Below are positions 13,278 through 22,507 of a stretch of 64,000 bases of DNA, piece after piece; positions within the stretch are counted from its first letter, which is position 1; every line of letters begins with the position of its first letter. Location of the stretch: NCBI RefSeq assembly GCF_008123965.1, contig NZ_VSTH01000078.1:62001-126000 (forward strand), in the 5' to 3' direction. The position numbers were made by a program, and so were the translations under genes. Under the pieces are notes generated by a model. It was given only the letters and a program-made list of their open reading frames with translations. It ran no database searches and had not been told where the DNA came from. This stretch comes from Bradyrhizobium hipponense. GTDB taxonomy: Bacteria; Pseudomonadota; Alphaproteobacteria; Rhizobiales; Xanthobacteraceae.

Positions 13278-13367
13278 GCAAGGCGCCGAGGCGGTCGAGA
13301 TGGGCGCGGCACGCACGCTTTTTTTTGGACGATGCAATCACGAATGACGGTAATGCCGGCCGCAGTC

Positions 13368-13393
13368 GGAACCTTGCTTTGACGCTGGCGGTT
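13368..13393 (+). promoter_or_regulatory. Candidate EcfG-type stress promoter
   Basis: GGAAC (13368-13372), a 17-base spacer and GGTT (13390-13393), 58 bp before the HlyD-type gene at 13451. Confidence 0.4.
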
Positions 13394-13450
13394 AGGCTCG
13401 CGGCAAGCGCGCCGGCCTTGGCCGCCCTGCCGGTTTAGTCCCGAGAAAGG

Positions 13451-14611
13451 GTGTTCGCCGTGGATGCTCAGACACGGGAGCGTGGGCCCTCTGCGGAGCA
13501 GCCGCAGAGGGCGAAGGACGCTCCGAAAGCGTCTCCCGATCAGACCCACAACGCCAACGACCAGAAGCCGGCGACGCCGCCGCTGCGCGAGCGGCTTCGC
13601 GAACATTGGCTGCTCGCAACCCTCGGCGCCACCTTGCTGATCGCGGCCCTGGTCGGCGGCATGCTCTACTGGCTGGAGATCCGCCACTATGAATCCACCG
13701 ATGACGCTTTCGTCGCCGCGCGCAGCTTTTCCGTGGCTTCGAAGGTTGGTGGTTACGTCACCGACGTCCCTGTCACGGACAACCAGCGTGTCAATGCCGG
13801 CGACCTGCTGGCCAAGATCGACGAGCGCGACTACCGCATCGCCGTCGATCAGGCCGCGGCGCAGGTCGAGGCCTCCAAGGCCAACATCGCCAATCTTGAT
13901 GCGCAGATCGACTCGCAGCGCGAGCAGATCAAGCAGGCGCAGGCGCAGCTCGAGCAGGCCCAGGCCCAGCTCCGGTTCTCGCAGGAGGAATTTGCGCGCG
14001 CCGAGGACCTTGCCGAGAAGGGCGCCGGCACCGTGCAGCGCCAGCAGCAGACCCGTTCCGACCTTCAGGCGCAGCAGGCCAATACCGAGCGCGCCAAGAC
14101 GGCGGTCACCGCGGCCGAGCTCGGCATCAAGACGCTCCAGGCCCAGCTCGAGGGAGCCAATGCGCAGCTCGGGCAGTCGCAGGCGCAACTCGATCAGGCC
14201 AAGCTGAACCTGCAATATACCAACGTCGTCGCGGCGCAGTCCGGCCGCGTCGTCAAGCTGAGCGGCGCCAAGGGCACCTTCGTCACGGCGGGACAGAGCC
14301 TGATGATGTTCGTGCCCGACGAGGTGTGGATCGTCGCCAACTACAAGGAAACCCAACTCAACGACATGCGGCCCGGCCAAACCGTCGAGATCCGCATCGA
14401 TGCCTATCCCGGCCGCAAGCTCACCGGCCATGTCGATTCCGTGCAGCCGGGCTCGGGCACCGCGTTCAGCCTGCTGCCGGCGGAGAACGCCACCGGCAAC
14501 TTCGTCAAGGTGGTGCAGCGTGTGCCGGTGAAGATCGTGGTCGACAACTGGCCGGCCGATCTGCCGGTCGGCCCGGGCATGTCAGTCGTGCCCTGGACGA
14601 GGGTGCGGTGA
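13451..14611 (+). CDS. HlyD/EmrA-type membrane fusion protein
   Basis: 386 aa from a GTG start. A polar cytosolic tail precedes one membrane helix (~55-77, LLATLGATLLIAALVGGML). Then come the biotinyl-lipoyl half (TDDAFVAARSFSVASKVGGY), a long Gln/Ala/Glu coiled coil (~133-250) and the beta-barrel end. This is the periplasmic adaptor of a drug or metabolite exporter. It overlaps the next MFS gene by 4 bp (GTGA), so the two make an EmrAB-like pump. No outer-membrane TolC partner is encoded here. The in-frame GTG at 13460 is an alternative start. Confidence 0.92.
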   Translation: MFAVDAQTRERGPSAEQPQRAKDAPKASPDQTHNANDQKPATPPLRERLREHWLLATLGATLLIAALVGGMLYWLEIRHYESTDDAFVAARSFSVASKVGGYVTDVPVTDNQRVNAGDLLAKIDERDYRIAVDQAAAQVEASKANIANLDAQIDSQREQIKQAQAQLEQAQAQLRFSQEEFARAEDLAEKGAGTVQRQQQTRSDLQAQQANTERAKTAVTAAELGIKTLQAQLEGANAQLGQSQAQLDQAKLNLQYTNVVAAQSGRVVKLSGAKGTFVTAGQSLMMFVPDEVWIVANYKETQLNDMRPGQTVEIRIDAYPGRKLTGHVDSVQPGSGTAFSLLPAENATGNFVKVVQRVPVKIVVDNWPADLPVGPGMSVVPWTRVR

Positions 14612-16221
14612 CCGAGGTCGCGCAAAGCAGCGCAGGTGGCTGGTCGCCGGAGCGCTCGGCGGCCGGCGGGCACAATCCGTATCTGATCGCGTTCGTCGTC
14701 TCGATCGCGACTTTCATGGAGGTGCTCGACACCACCATCGCCAACGTTGCGCTGCGCCACATCGCCGGCGGGCTCGCGGTCGGCATCGACGAGAGCACCT
14801 ACGTCATCACCAGCTACCTCGTCGCCAACGCCATCGTGCTGTCGATCTCGGGATGGCTCTCGACCGTGATCGGCCGCAAGCGCTTCTATATGATCTGCGT
14901 CGCGACCTTTTCGGTGGCCTCGCTGTTGTGCGGCCTCGCCTGGAGTTTGCAGGCGCTGGTGTTGTTCCGGATTCTGCAGGGGCTGGGCGGCGGTGGCATG
15001 GCGACCAGCGAGCAAGCAATCCTCGCTGATTCTTTTCCGCCGCAAAAGCGCGGCCAAGCGTTTGCGATCTACGGCGTCGCAGTCGTGGTCGCCCCAGTGA
15101 TTGGCCCGACGCTCGGCGGCTGGATTACCGACACCTACTCCTGGCACTGGGTGTTCCTGATCAACGTGCCGATGGGTCTGATCTCGCTGTTCCTGGTCGG
15201 CACGCTGGTCAAGGAGCCGTCGGGCGCGGAAGAGGAGAGGGCGGAGCTGCTGAGCAAAGGCCTGCGCGTCGACTACATCGGCTTTCTGCTGATCGCGATT
15301 GGGCTCGGCTCGCTCGAATTCATCCTTGACGAAGGCCAGCGCAATGATTGGTTCGGATCGAACATGATCCTGTCCTTTGCACTGCTTGCCGCCTTCTGCC
15401 TGCTCGCATTGATCCCGTGGGAGTTGATGCGGGATGATCCCATCGTCGACATCCGCCTGCTCGGCAGGCGCCAGTTCGGGTCCTGTTTCCTGGTCATGCT
15501 TGGCACATTTGCGGTGCTGATCTCAACGACGCAGCTATTGCCCCAGCTTTTGCAGACGGAGCTGGGTTATACCGCCATGCTCGCGGGACTGGTGCTGTCG
15601 CCGAGCGGCGTCGTGACGATGATGTTGATGCCGGCGGCGGGACGACTGGTCACGATAGTGCAGCCGAAATATCTGATCATGTTCGGCGCTGCGACTGCCG
15701 CACTTTCGATGTGGCATCTGACCGGGCTTACCGGGGACATCACCTACGGCTACGCCGCGCTGGCGCGAATCTATCTCGCGGTCGCTCTTCCCTTCCTATT
15801 CCTTCCGGTGACAACGGCATCCTATGACGGCTTGCCACCGGAGAAGACCAACCAGGCCTCCGCCCTGATCAATGTCGCCCGCAACATCGGTGGCTCGATG
15901 GGCGTGGCGCTGGCGCAAACGCTCTTGGCGCAGCGCCAGCAATTCCATCAGAGCCGTCTGATCGAGCACGCCGCGCCGTCCGATCTCGGCTATCAGCAAA
16001 CCATCGACGCCATGACGCGCTTCTTCCAGGCCCAAGGCTCGAACGCAACGGATGCTGCCTCGCAAGCGATCGCCTGGATCGGCCAGACCCTCCAGCGGCA
16101 GATCGATCTTCTTGCTTATATCGACGTGTTCTGGACGCTTGCCGTTATTGCGGCGTTGTTGATCCCGATTGCCGCGGTCATCCGGCCGATCGATTTGCGC
16201 GCGCCAGCGCGCGGGCATTGA
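14608..16221 (+). CDS. DHA2-family MFS efflux transporter (EmrB/QacA type)
   Basis: 537 aa from the GTG at 14608, inside the stop of the HlyD gene. Fourteen hydrophobic helices are visible. Motif A-like GWLSTVIGRKRFYM and motif C-like GVAVVVAPVIGPTLGGWITD mark a drug:proton antiporter, and MEVLDTTIANVAL near the start is the typical DHA2 motif D1. It works with the adjacent HlyD adaptor. Substrate unknown; the GGAAC-type promoter candidate before the pair hints at stress control. Confidence 0.93.
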   Translation: MTEVAQSSAGGWSPERSAAGGHNPYLIAFVVSIATFMEVLDTTIANVALRHIAGGLAVGIDESTYVITSYLVANAIVLSISGWLSTVIGRKRFYMICVATFSVASLLCGLAWSLQALVLFRILQGLGGGGMATSEQAILADSFPPQKRGQAFAIYGVAVVVAPVIGPTLGGWITDTYSWHWVFLINVPMGLISLFLVGTLVKEPSGAEEERAELLSKGLRVDYIGFLLIAIGLGSLEFILDEGQRNDWFGSNMILSFALLAAFCLLALIPWELMRDDPIVDIRLLGRRQFGSCFLVMLGTFAVLISTTQLLPQLLQTELGYTAMLAGLVLSPSGVVTMMLMPAAGRLVTIVQPKYLIMFGAATAALSMWHLTGLTGDITYGYAALARIYLAVALPFLFLPVTTASYDGLPPEKTNQASALINVARNIGGSMGVALAQTLLAQRQQFHQSRLIEHAAPSDLGYQQTIDAMTRFFQAQGSNATDAASQAIAWIGQTLQRQIDLLAYIDVFWTLAVIAALLIPIAAVIRPIDLRAPARGH

Positions 16222-16395
16222 TGTCCCCTGATGCCACGATCGTCGGTGGACCCCTCTTGGGAGCTCTATCGGCAGCCGAGGAGCGCCTGGACCTTGGAGA
16301 TGGAGATCGGGCCGTTCCGATAGAGATGGTGACCGCGGCACAAAAGTCTGGCTAGACTGATCCCAACGCGGACCAAAGCTCCGGGAGGGCACTAC

Positions 16396-17397
16396 GTGAA
16401 GACCGCGATCACCGAACTGTTCGGCATCGAGCATCCCATCGTCCAGGGCGGCATGCATTTCGTCGGCTTTGCCGACCTGGCCGCCGCCGTCTCCAACGCC
16501 GGCGGGCTCGGCATCATCACCGGCCTCACGCAGAGGACGCCGGAGCTGCTGGCCAAGGAGATCGCACGCTGCCGCGACATGACCGACAAGCCGTTCGGCG
16601 TGAACCTCACCTTTCTGCCGGCCTTCTCCGCGCCGCCTTATCCGGAATACATCGCGGCGATCGTCGAAGGCGGCGTCAAGGCCGTGGAAACCGCGGGCCG
16701 CAGCCCGGAAGCTTACATGCCGGCCCTGAAGGCGGCAGGCATCAAGGTGATCCACAAGTGCACCTCGGTACGCCATTCGCTGAAGGCCGAGCGGATAGGC
16801 TGCGACGCCGTCAGCGTCGACGGTTTCGAGTGCGGCGGTCATCCCGGCGAAGACGACATCCCCAACATGATCCTGCTACCGCGCGCGGCCGAGGAATTGA
16901 AGATCCCGTTCGTTGCCTCCGGCGGCATGGCCGACGGGCGCAGCCTCGTCGCGGCACTGTCGCTGGGCGCGGCCGGCATGAACATGGGCACGCGCTTCAT
17001 CGCCACCAAGGAAGCGCCGGTGCATCAGAACGTGAAGAACGCGCTGGTCGCGGCGACCGAGCTCGACACAAGGTTGATCATGCGCAGCTTGCGCAATACC
17101 GAACGTGTGCTCAAGAACGCCAACGTCGATCGCCTGCTCGAGATCGAGCGCGAGAAGGGCGCCAAGCTCACGATCGACGACATCCACGATCAGGTCGCCG
17201 GCGTCTATCCCAAAATCATGCTGGAAGGACAGATGGATGCCGGGGCCTGGAGCTGTGGCATGGTCGCGGGCCTGATCCACGACATCCCTTCCTGCAAGGA
17301 ACTCGTCGATCGCATCATGGATGAGGCCGAAACCATCATCCGCAGCCGCCTGATGGGATTCTTGGACGGGACGGGTGCGGCGCGAAAGGTCGCCTGA
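16396..17397 (+). CDS. NAD(P)H-dependent flavin oxidoreductase / nitronate monooxygenase family
   Basis: 333 aa from a GTG with GGGAGG upstream. It is a single TIM barrel with FMN-binding signatures: PIVQGGMHFVG at the start, the GGHPGEDD loop (~140) and ASGGMADGRSLVAAL with GAAGMNMGTRF (~175-205). Members are nitronate monooxygenases or PA1024-like NADH:quinone reductases, and sequence alone does not decide. It stands alone in its strand block, with no obvious operon partner. Confidence 0.88.
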   Translation: MKTAITELFGIEHPIVQGGMHFVGFADLAAAVSNAGGLGIITGLTQRTPELLAKEIARCRDMTDKPFGVNLTFLPAFSAPPYPEYIAAIVEGGVKAVETAGRSPEAYMPALKAAGIKVIHKCTSVRHSLKAERIGCDAVSVDGFECGGHPGEDDIPNMILLPRAAEELKIPFVASGGMADGRSLVAALSLGAAGMNMGTRFIATKEAPVHQNVKNALVAATELDTRLIMRSLRNTERVLKNANVDRLLEIEREKGAKLTIDDIHDQVAGVYPKIMLEGQMDAGAWSCGMVAGLIHDIPSCKELVDRIMDEAETIIRSRLMGFLDGTGAARKVA

Positions 17398-17465
17398 CAC
17401 CGCCAAACTTCTTAACCACGGCGGCACTTGCCCGCTGGAATTGCGCGCGGCGCCTCCTAAATAGG

Positions 17466-17476
17466 GGTAAATTACC
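17466..17476. promoter_or_regulatory. Short perfect palindrome before a secreted-protein gene
   Basis: GGTAAATTACC is a perfect 11-bp dyad in an AT-rich patch 30 bp before the start at 17506. It may be an operator; no regulator is identified. Confidence 0.2.
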
Positions 17477-17505
17477 TCTTTCATAATCAATTTCAGGAGG
17501 CGTCC

Positions 17506-17916
17506 GTGGTCCTGAAGAGCGTTCATTTTGCCGTTGCTCTCGTGCTCGCAGCGGGCGGCGTCGCGCGCGCTGACGACTACAAGCCTGACGAATATCTCGG
17601 CCTTGATCTCTCCAAGGCCGTGCTTTCGCCGAAGCGGCTCGGGCCCGAGACGCGGTTTGCGCCTGTCCCCCTCGAAGCGCGCGGCGGCAATGACGCGCAA
17701 GCGCGCATCGAACCGATGGACGTACCGAAGAAAGTTGTCGCCGAACGCGTGCATGTACCGGAGCCGAAGGTCGCGCACGCAAAACCCTCGCAGCCGCGCG
17801 GTGCGGCCCGCACCAAGCTCGCACGTCGCCACGGCAATCCGCTGAATGCGCAGGCAAGGGATACCCGCATCCAGACATGGCCCTGCCGGTCCGGCGGCAT
17901 CTGCAACTGGCGCTGA
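17506..17916 (+). CDS. Exported protein of 136 aa, unknown
   Basis: The GTG at 17506 sits behind AGGAGG. The signal peptide (VHFAVALVLAAGGVARA) ends before DDYKPDEYLGLDLSKA. The mature protein is basic, Pro/Arg/Lys-rich and ends in CRSGGICNW, whose two Cys could form a disulfide. No domain recognised. A palindrome and an AT-rich stretch lie upstream, and a palindromic intergenic repeat follows. Confidence 0.7.
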   Translation: MVLKSVHFAVALVLAAGGVARADDYKPDEYLGLDLSKAVLSPKRLGPETRFAPVPLEARGGNDAQARIEPMDVPKKVVAERVHVPEPKVAHAKPSQPRGAARTKLARRHGNPLNAQARDTRIQTWPCRSGGICNWR

Positions 17917-17937
17917 GCGAACCGTTGCTGATGGTTC

Positions 17938-18081
17938 ACCTCGCCCCGCTTGCGGGGAGAGGTCGGATTGCATCGAAGACGCAATCCGGGTGAGGGGGAC
18001 TCTCCACGAGTCCGTCTGTCACCTCCCTTGCGGAGACTCCCCCTCACCCCCAACCCTCTCCACGCAAGCGGGGCGAGGGAG
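17938..18081. repeat. Palindromic intergenic repeat, about 144 bp
   Basis: The ends are inverted copies (CCTCGCCCCGCTTGCGGGGAG against CTCCACGCAAGCGGGGCGAGG). The interior holds GGTCGGATTGC...GCAATCCGGGTGAGGGGG and its partner CCCCCTCACCC. This is the class of self-complementary repeat common between genes in Bradyrhizobium; a relative is at 60351-60470. Confidence 0.75.
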
Positions 18082-18209
18082 TAGACCATCGCCTCAGCTC
18101 AGCCCGTCATCCCCGCGTCGCAAAACCGTAGGCGTGGAGTCAAGAAACCGTAAGCTGGGAGTCAAGGAGCGCAGGCACCTTCCGTCACGATTCGACGAAG
18201 GTCTCCTGA

Positions 18210-19784
18210 ATGGCAACGCTCCGCGCGCAGCGCGCATGGACCCGGCGGCAGTTTTTGGTCCGCTCCACCTCCAGCCTCGCCGTCGCCTCGCTGGGCACGC
18301 TCGCAAGCCCGTCCATCAGCCGCGCCGCCGACCGCCCGCAGATCGCGGGCGGCATCCAGTCCGGCGATGTCTCTGACGGCTCTGCAATCGTCTGGGCCCG
18401 CGCCGACCGGGCCGCGCGGATGCAGGTGGAGTGCGCGAGCGTCGAAAGCTTCAGGACAATCATCGCGTCAGCGTCGGGTGACGCAACGCCGGAGGCCGAC
18501 TTCGCCTCAAAACTGCTATTGAACGATCTGCCGGCCGGCCAGGATATCTTCTATCGCGTGCGGTTCGACGACATGGCGACCGGCTTCGCCGGCGAAAGCC
18601 GCGTCGGCCATTTCCGCACCGCGCCGGCCGCAGGGCAATCGATCTCTTTCGTCTGGTCCGGCGACACCGCGGGGCAGGGCTGGGGCATCGACGTTTCGCG
18701 CGGCGGCTATCGCAGCTATCGCACCATGCTCGACAACCGCCCTGATTTTTTCATCCACTCCGGCGACCACATCTATGCCGACTGCACGATTCCCGCCGAA
18801 CAGAAGCTCCCGAACGGCGAGACTTGGCGCAACATCGTGACCGAGGAAAAATCGAAAGTCGCGCACACGCTGGCGCAATTCCGCGGCAACTACAAATACA
18901 ACCATCTCGATGAGAATTTCCGCGCCTTCCACGCGCAAGTGCCGATGTTCGCGCAATGGGACGATCACGAGGTCACCAACGATTGGTCGCCGGCCGGCAG
19001 CTACGACGACGCCGGCTTTGAGGACGACGGCACCCCGCGTCTGGTCGCGCGCGCCCGCCGCGCCTTCTTCGACTTCATGCCGATCCGCGACATCGGCGCG
19101 CGGCAGGGTCGGGTCTATCGCAAGATCGCCTACGGCCCGCTGCTCGACGTCTTCATGATCGACATGCGCAGCTTTCGCGATGACAGCTGGAACAAGGGCG
19201 CCGACCATCGCGGCTGGATTTTGGGCGCCGAGCAACTGGCCTGGCTGAAGCGCGAGCTCGCCGCCTCGCGCGCGACCTGGAAGGTGATCGCGGCCGATTT
19301 GCCGATCGGCCTGATCAGTCTCGATGCGGTCGCGCTCGGCGACGGGGCGCCCGACCGGCGCGAGCATGAGATCGCGGATCTGCTGGCATCGATCAAGCGC
19401 GCAGGCGTCCGCAACGTCGTCTGGCTCACGGCTGACATGCACTACACTGCCGCGCACTATTACGATCCGAACAAAGCCCAATTCCAGGATTTCGATCCGT
19501 TCTGGGAGTTCGTCTCCGGCCCGCTGCATGCCGGCACTTGGGGGCCGGGCGAGCTCGACGACACCTTCGGTCCGGTCGCGATGTATCAGAACGGATGCAG
19601 TGAAGCGCAGGGCGAGAACCTCGCGCCGTGCTTCGGCTTGCAGTTCTTCGGCAAGGTCGACATCGATGGCGCGACCGGCGTCATGACGGTGACGGTGAAG
19701 GACGTCGACAACCGCGATCTCTGGTCGGTCGACATCGTACCGCAGCCGCAGGCGCGTCCGGCTGTGGTGGCGCAGCATTCGTGA
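18210..19784 (+). CDS. phoD: Tat-exported PhoD-like alkaline phosphatase
   Basis: 524 aa. The twin-arginine signal TRRQFLVRSTSSLAVASLG (residues ~11-29) predicts export folded with metal. A PhoD N-terminal Ig-like domain (~45-140) precedes the metallophosphatase core: SGDTAGQGWG, HSGDHIYADCTIP, QWDDHEVTNDW, and ADMHYTAAHYY near the end. PhoD enzymes are Ca/Fe-dependent periplasmic phosphodi- and monoesterases releasing phosphate. No Pho box could be assigned with confidence. Confidence 0.92.
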   Translation: MATLRAQRAWTRRQFLVRSTSSLAVASLGTLASPSISRAADRPQIAGGIQSGDVSDGSAIVWARADRAARMQVECASVESFRTIIASASGDATPEADFASKLLLNDLPAGQDIFYRVRFDDMATGFAGESRVGHFRTAPAAGQSISFVWSGDTAGQGWGIDVSRGGYRSYRTMLDNRPDFFIHSGDHIYADCTIPAEQKLPNGETWRNIVTEEKSKVAHTLAQFRGNYKYNHLDENFRAFHAQVPMFAQWDDHEVTNDWSPAGSYDDAGFEDDGTPRLVARARRAFFDFMPIRDIGARQGRVYRKIAYGPLLDVFMIDMRSFRDDSWNKGADHRGWILGAEQLAWLKRELAASRATWKVIAADLPIGLISLDAVALGDGAPDRREHEIADLLASIKRAGVRNVVWLTADMHYTAAHYYDPNKAQFQDFDPFWEFVSGPLHAGTWGPGELDDTFGPVAMYQNGCSEAQGENLAPCFGLQFFGKVDIDGATGVMTVTVKDVDNRDLWSVDIVPQPQARPAVVAQHS

Positions 19785-19963
19785 GCGACGGATAACTCGC
19801 TCCGCCGGGTATGACGGTGAGGAAGCACCTAACCCGATCTTGATTGGCTGCTGCGTAGCCAGCGCAGTATAATGCCAGCTCCCGCCACCTCGTTTCCATC
19901 ACCGTAGAGTCCATTCTCGCTGCCCCGCACCGGGCGGGCTGGAATTCGTCAGGAGTTGACCTC

Positions 19964-20782
19964 ATGGACAATCTGAAGACACAGGGCATCAGCATGCCCA
20001 AGCTCGGCCTTGGCACCTTTCGCATGCAGGGCGATGCCTGCCGCGCCGCTGTGGAGAGCGCGCTGTCGCTCGGCTATCGCCACATCGACACCGCCGAGAT
20101 GTACGCCAACGAGGAGCCGATCGGTGCCGCGCTTGCCGCAGCCGGCGTGCCGCGAGTCGAGCTGCATGTCACGACAAAAGTCTGGCACGAGAATTTGGCG
20201 CCGGCCGCGATCCGCCGTGCCTTCGACGCCAGCCTGAAAAAGCTCGGGCTCGATCATGTCGATCTCTATCTCGTGCACTGGCCGTCAGAGGCGGCGAACT
20301 GGGGCGCGGTGTTTGAGACCCTGGTGAAGCTGAAAGAGGAGGGGCGCACGCGGGCGATCGGCGTTGCCAATTTTACCACGCCGCTGCTCAAGATCGTGGT
20401 CGAGGACATCAAGGCGCCGATCGCCTGCAACCAGATCGAATATCACGCCATGCTCGACCAATCGAAGGTTTTGGCCTATCTCGCCGCCAAGTCCATCCCG
20501 CTGGTCGCCTATTGCCCGCTGGCACAGGGCCGCGTCGCTTCGGATCCGGTGCTGGGCGAGATCGGAGCCAAGCACGATGTGACCGCCGCGCAGGTCGCGC
20601 TGAAATGGCTGCTCGACCAGGATGGCGTTGCCGCGATCCCGAAGGCGTCACGCCGCGAAAGCCAAAAGGCCAATCTCGATGCGCTGAAGATCACGCTCGA
20701 CCAGGCCGACCGCAACAAGATCGCGGCGCTGCCGAAGGACAGGCGCTGCGTCAATCCGGGCTTCGCGCCGGCGTGGGACTGA
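19964..20782 (+). CDS. Aldo/keto reductase
   Basis: 272 aa TIM-barrel enzyme. The catalytic tetrad is visible: Asp and Tyr in YRHIDTAEMY, Lys in VTTKVWH, His in YLVHWP. The C-terminal IPKASRRESQKANLDA is the NADPH-binding loop. It is close in length and motifs to 2,5-diketo-D-gluconate reductases, which reduce small aldehydes or ketones. Monocistronic: an intrinsic terminator follows at 20810. Confidence 0.92.
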   Translation: MDNLKTQGISMPKLGLGTFRMQGDACRAAVESALSLGYRHIDTAEMYANEEPIGAALAAAGVPRVELHVTTKVWHENLAPAAIRRAFDASLKKLGLDHVDLYLVHWPSEAANWGAVFETLVKLKEEGRTRAIGVANFTTPLLKIVVEDIKAPIACNQIEYHAMLDQSKVLAYLAAKSIPLVAYCPLAQGRVASDPVLGEIGAKHDVTAAQVALKWLLDQDGVAAIPKASRRESQKANLDALKITLDQADRNKIAALPKDRRCVNPGFAPAWD

Positions 20783-20809
20783 CCAAAAAAGCGTTTCGTG
20801 AGTGCAAAG

Positions 20810-20835
20810 AAATGGCTCCGTGAGGGGCCATTTTC
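20810..20835 (+). terminator. Intrinsic terminator after the aldo/keto reductase
   Basis: A ten-base stem (AAATGGCTCC / GGGGCCATTT with one G-U pair) around a GTGA loop ends in a short T run, 28 bp after the stop codon. Confidence 0.6.
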
Positions 20836-20945
20836 ATGTTGCGTCCACGGCAGGCGCCAATCGCGCGGGAATTTGATCCGCGTCAATGAGGCCGGTCATT
20901 TTCCAGATAGGATGGGACTTCCGAAGGGCGAAATTGGATAGGCCA

Positions 20946-21218
20946 ATGCTGAACGAAGTGATGGATTTCGCCGGCGAGGTGCTGCCGGGGAGCTGCGCCG
21001 TGCCGCCATATTCCGAAACCGCGTTTCTGGCGGAGCTCGGCGAGCGGCTGCGGTCCTCGCGCATGCGCTGCGAGCTATCGCGCCGGGAGCTCGCCCGCCG
21101 GTCGGGAATTTCGGAGCGCTATATCGCCCAGATCGAGGCCGGCAAGGGCAACGTCTCGATCGTGCTGCTGCTGCGGCTCGCCTCCGCGATCCACGCTAGC
21201 CAGCGGCAGGCCGCCTGA
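20946..21218 (+). CDS. Short XRE-family regulator resembling the DNA-binding half of BzdR
   Basis: 90 aa from the ATG at 20946 (an in-frame ATG at 20886 would add 20 residues). Residues ~27-85 are a Cro/CI helix-turn-helix: LGERLRSSRMRCELSRRELA then GISERYIAQIEAGKGNVSI. This stretch closely recalls BzdR/BoxR-type regulators, which carry a shikimate-kinase-like effector domain after it. Here the protein stops right after the HTH (HASQRQAA), so the effector half is absent. It ends 2 bp from the end of the convergent aminotransferase. Confidence 0.75.
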   Translation: MLNEVMDFAGEVLPGSCAVPPYSETAFLAELGERLRSSRMRCELSRRELARRSGISERYIAQIEAGKGNVSIVLLLRLASAIHASQRQAA

Positions 21219-21220
21219 CA

Positions 21221-22456
21221 TCAGGCCCGCGCCTTCTCCACGTTGGCGCTGCGGGCCGGCACGGCGAACTCCCTGCGACAGACTTCGGCCAGCACGGCGA
21301 CGCCCTCGCGGATCTGCTGATGCGTCGGGCTCGCAAAGCACAGCCTGAGCCGTGAGCTGGAATGCTTCTTGTTGGTCGACCATTCCGGCCCCGGATTGAT
21401 CGAGACGCCGGCGGCAAGCGCGGCCTCGTACAGCTTGAGCGTATCGACCTGGTCGGGCAGCTTCACCCAGAGGAAGATGCCGCCCTTTGGTTCCTCGAAC
21501 TCGGCGGCGGTCCCGAACTGCTCGTTCAAGGCCTCCATCAGCGTATCGAGCTTGGTGCGCAGCGCCTTCGTCAGCGCCGGCACGTGGGTCGAAAAATGCG
21601 GCTTGCAATATTCGGCAAGCACCATCTGCTCCAGCGCGCCGGAGCCGGCATCCGTCTTCAGGGACAGCATCCGCGACATCACATCCCAGGGCGCCACGAC
21701 GAAGCCGACGCGTAGTGCCGGTGCGATCGATTTGGAGAACGATCCGATATGGATCACGCCGCCGTTCGGGCTCATCGCATGGATCGCCGGCGGACGTTGT
21801 CCCGACCATACGAGGTCGGCATAGCAATCATCCTCGAAGATCGGCACGCCATAGTTGGCCGATAACCGCAATAGCTCGGCACGCCGGCTTTCCGGCATGA
21901 TGCTGCCGGTCGGATTCTGCACGGTCGGGATAGTGTAAATGTATTTCGGCCGGATGCCGCGGTCCTTCAGGTCAGTCAGCGTCGCGGCCAACAGGTCCAT
22001 GCGCATACCATCCGCGTCGAGGGGAATGCCGACCACGTTGACGCCGAGCCGCGTCAGGCGATTCAGCGCGCCCTGATAGCTGTCCTGTTCGACAATCACG
22101 GTGTCGCCGCGCGCCAGCAGCGTGTGGTTGACGAGGTCGAGCGCCTGCAACGAGCCGGACACGATCAGGAGATCGTCGACCGTGCAGATGATGCCGGCGT
22201 CGCGCTTGAGTTTCGTCACCAGGAATTCGCGTAAGGGCAGATAGCCTTGGGGGCCGTGTGCCAGCCCGTAAGTCGCGAGGTTTCGGCCCTCGCGCCGCAG
22301 CGCGGCATTGGCAGCCTCGACCAGCTCGTCGAGCGGGACCTGCTCGGAATCGTTGTTGCCGCCGACGAAGCTGTATTTGGCGAGACCGGTCCAGCGCGCA
22401 GTCGGGGCCGGCAGCCCTGCGGGAAACAGGGGAGCGAAGTCGAAGCTGGACATCAT
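21221..22456 (-). CDS. PLP-dependent class I/II aminotransferase
   Basis: 411 aa. Fold type I features: NPTGSIMPESRR, EDDCYADL, and the Schiff-base Lys in GSFSKSIAPALRVGF (~230). The end SSSRLRLCFASP carries the carboxylate-binding Arg. Similar to the aminotransferase half of MocR proteins and to 2-aminoadipate transaminases; the substrate is not determined. The start is one of two adjacent ATGs. It lies 51 bp behind the DUF3124 gene. Confidence 0.88.
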   Translation of the reverse strand: MMSSFDFAPLFPAGLPAPTARWTGLAKYSFVGGNNDSEQVPLDELVEAANAALRREGRNLATYGLAHGPQGYLPLREFLVTKLKRDAGIICTVDDLLIVSGSLQALDLVNHTLLARGDTVIVEQDSYQGALNRLTRLGVNVVGIPLDADGMRMDLLAATLTDLKDRGIRPKYIYTIPTVQNPTGSIMPESRRAELLRLSANYGVPIFEDDCYADLVWSGQRPPAIHAMSPNGGVIHIGSFSKSIAPALRVGFVVAPWDVMSRMLSLKTDAGSGALEQMVLAEYCKPHFSTHVPALTKALRTKLDTLMEALNEQFGTAAEFEEPKGGIFLWVKLPDQVDTLKLYEAALAAGVSINPGPEWSTNKKHSSSRLRLCFASPTHQQIREGVAVLAEVCRREFAVPARSANVEKARA

Positions 22457-22507
22457 GGGGCGTTCCTCGTTCTGTTCTTATTGAGCGGCCGGTTGCCCCG
22501 GCCTGCC

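Noticed and set aside
22488..22504. Hairpin GGCCGG-TTGCC-CCGGCC after the DUF3124 gene
   Set aside because: A stem exists but no T run follows on the minus strand; not called a terminator.
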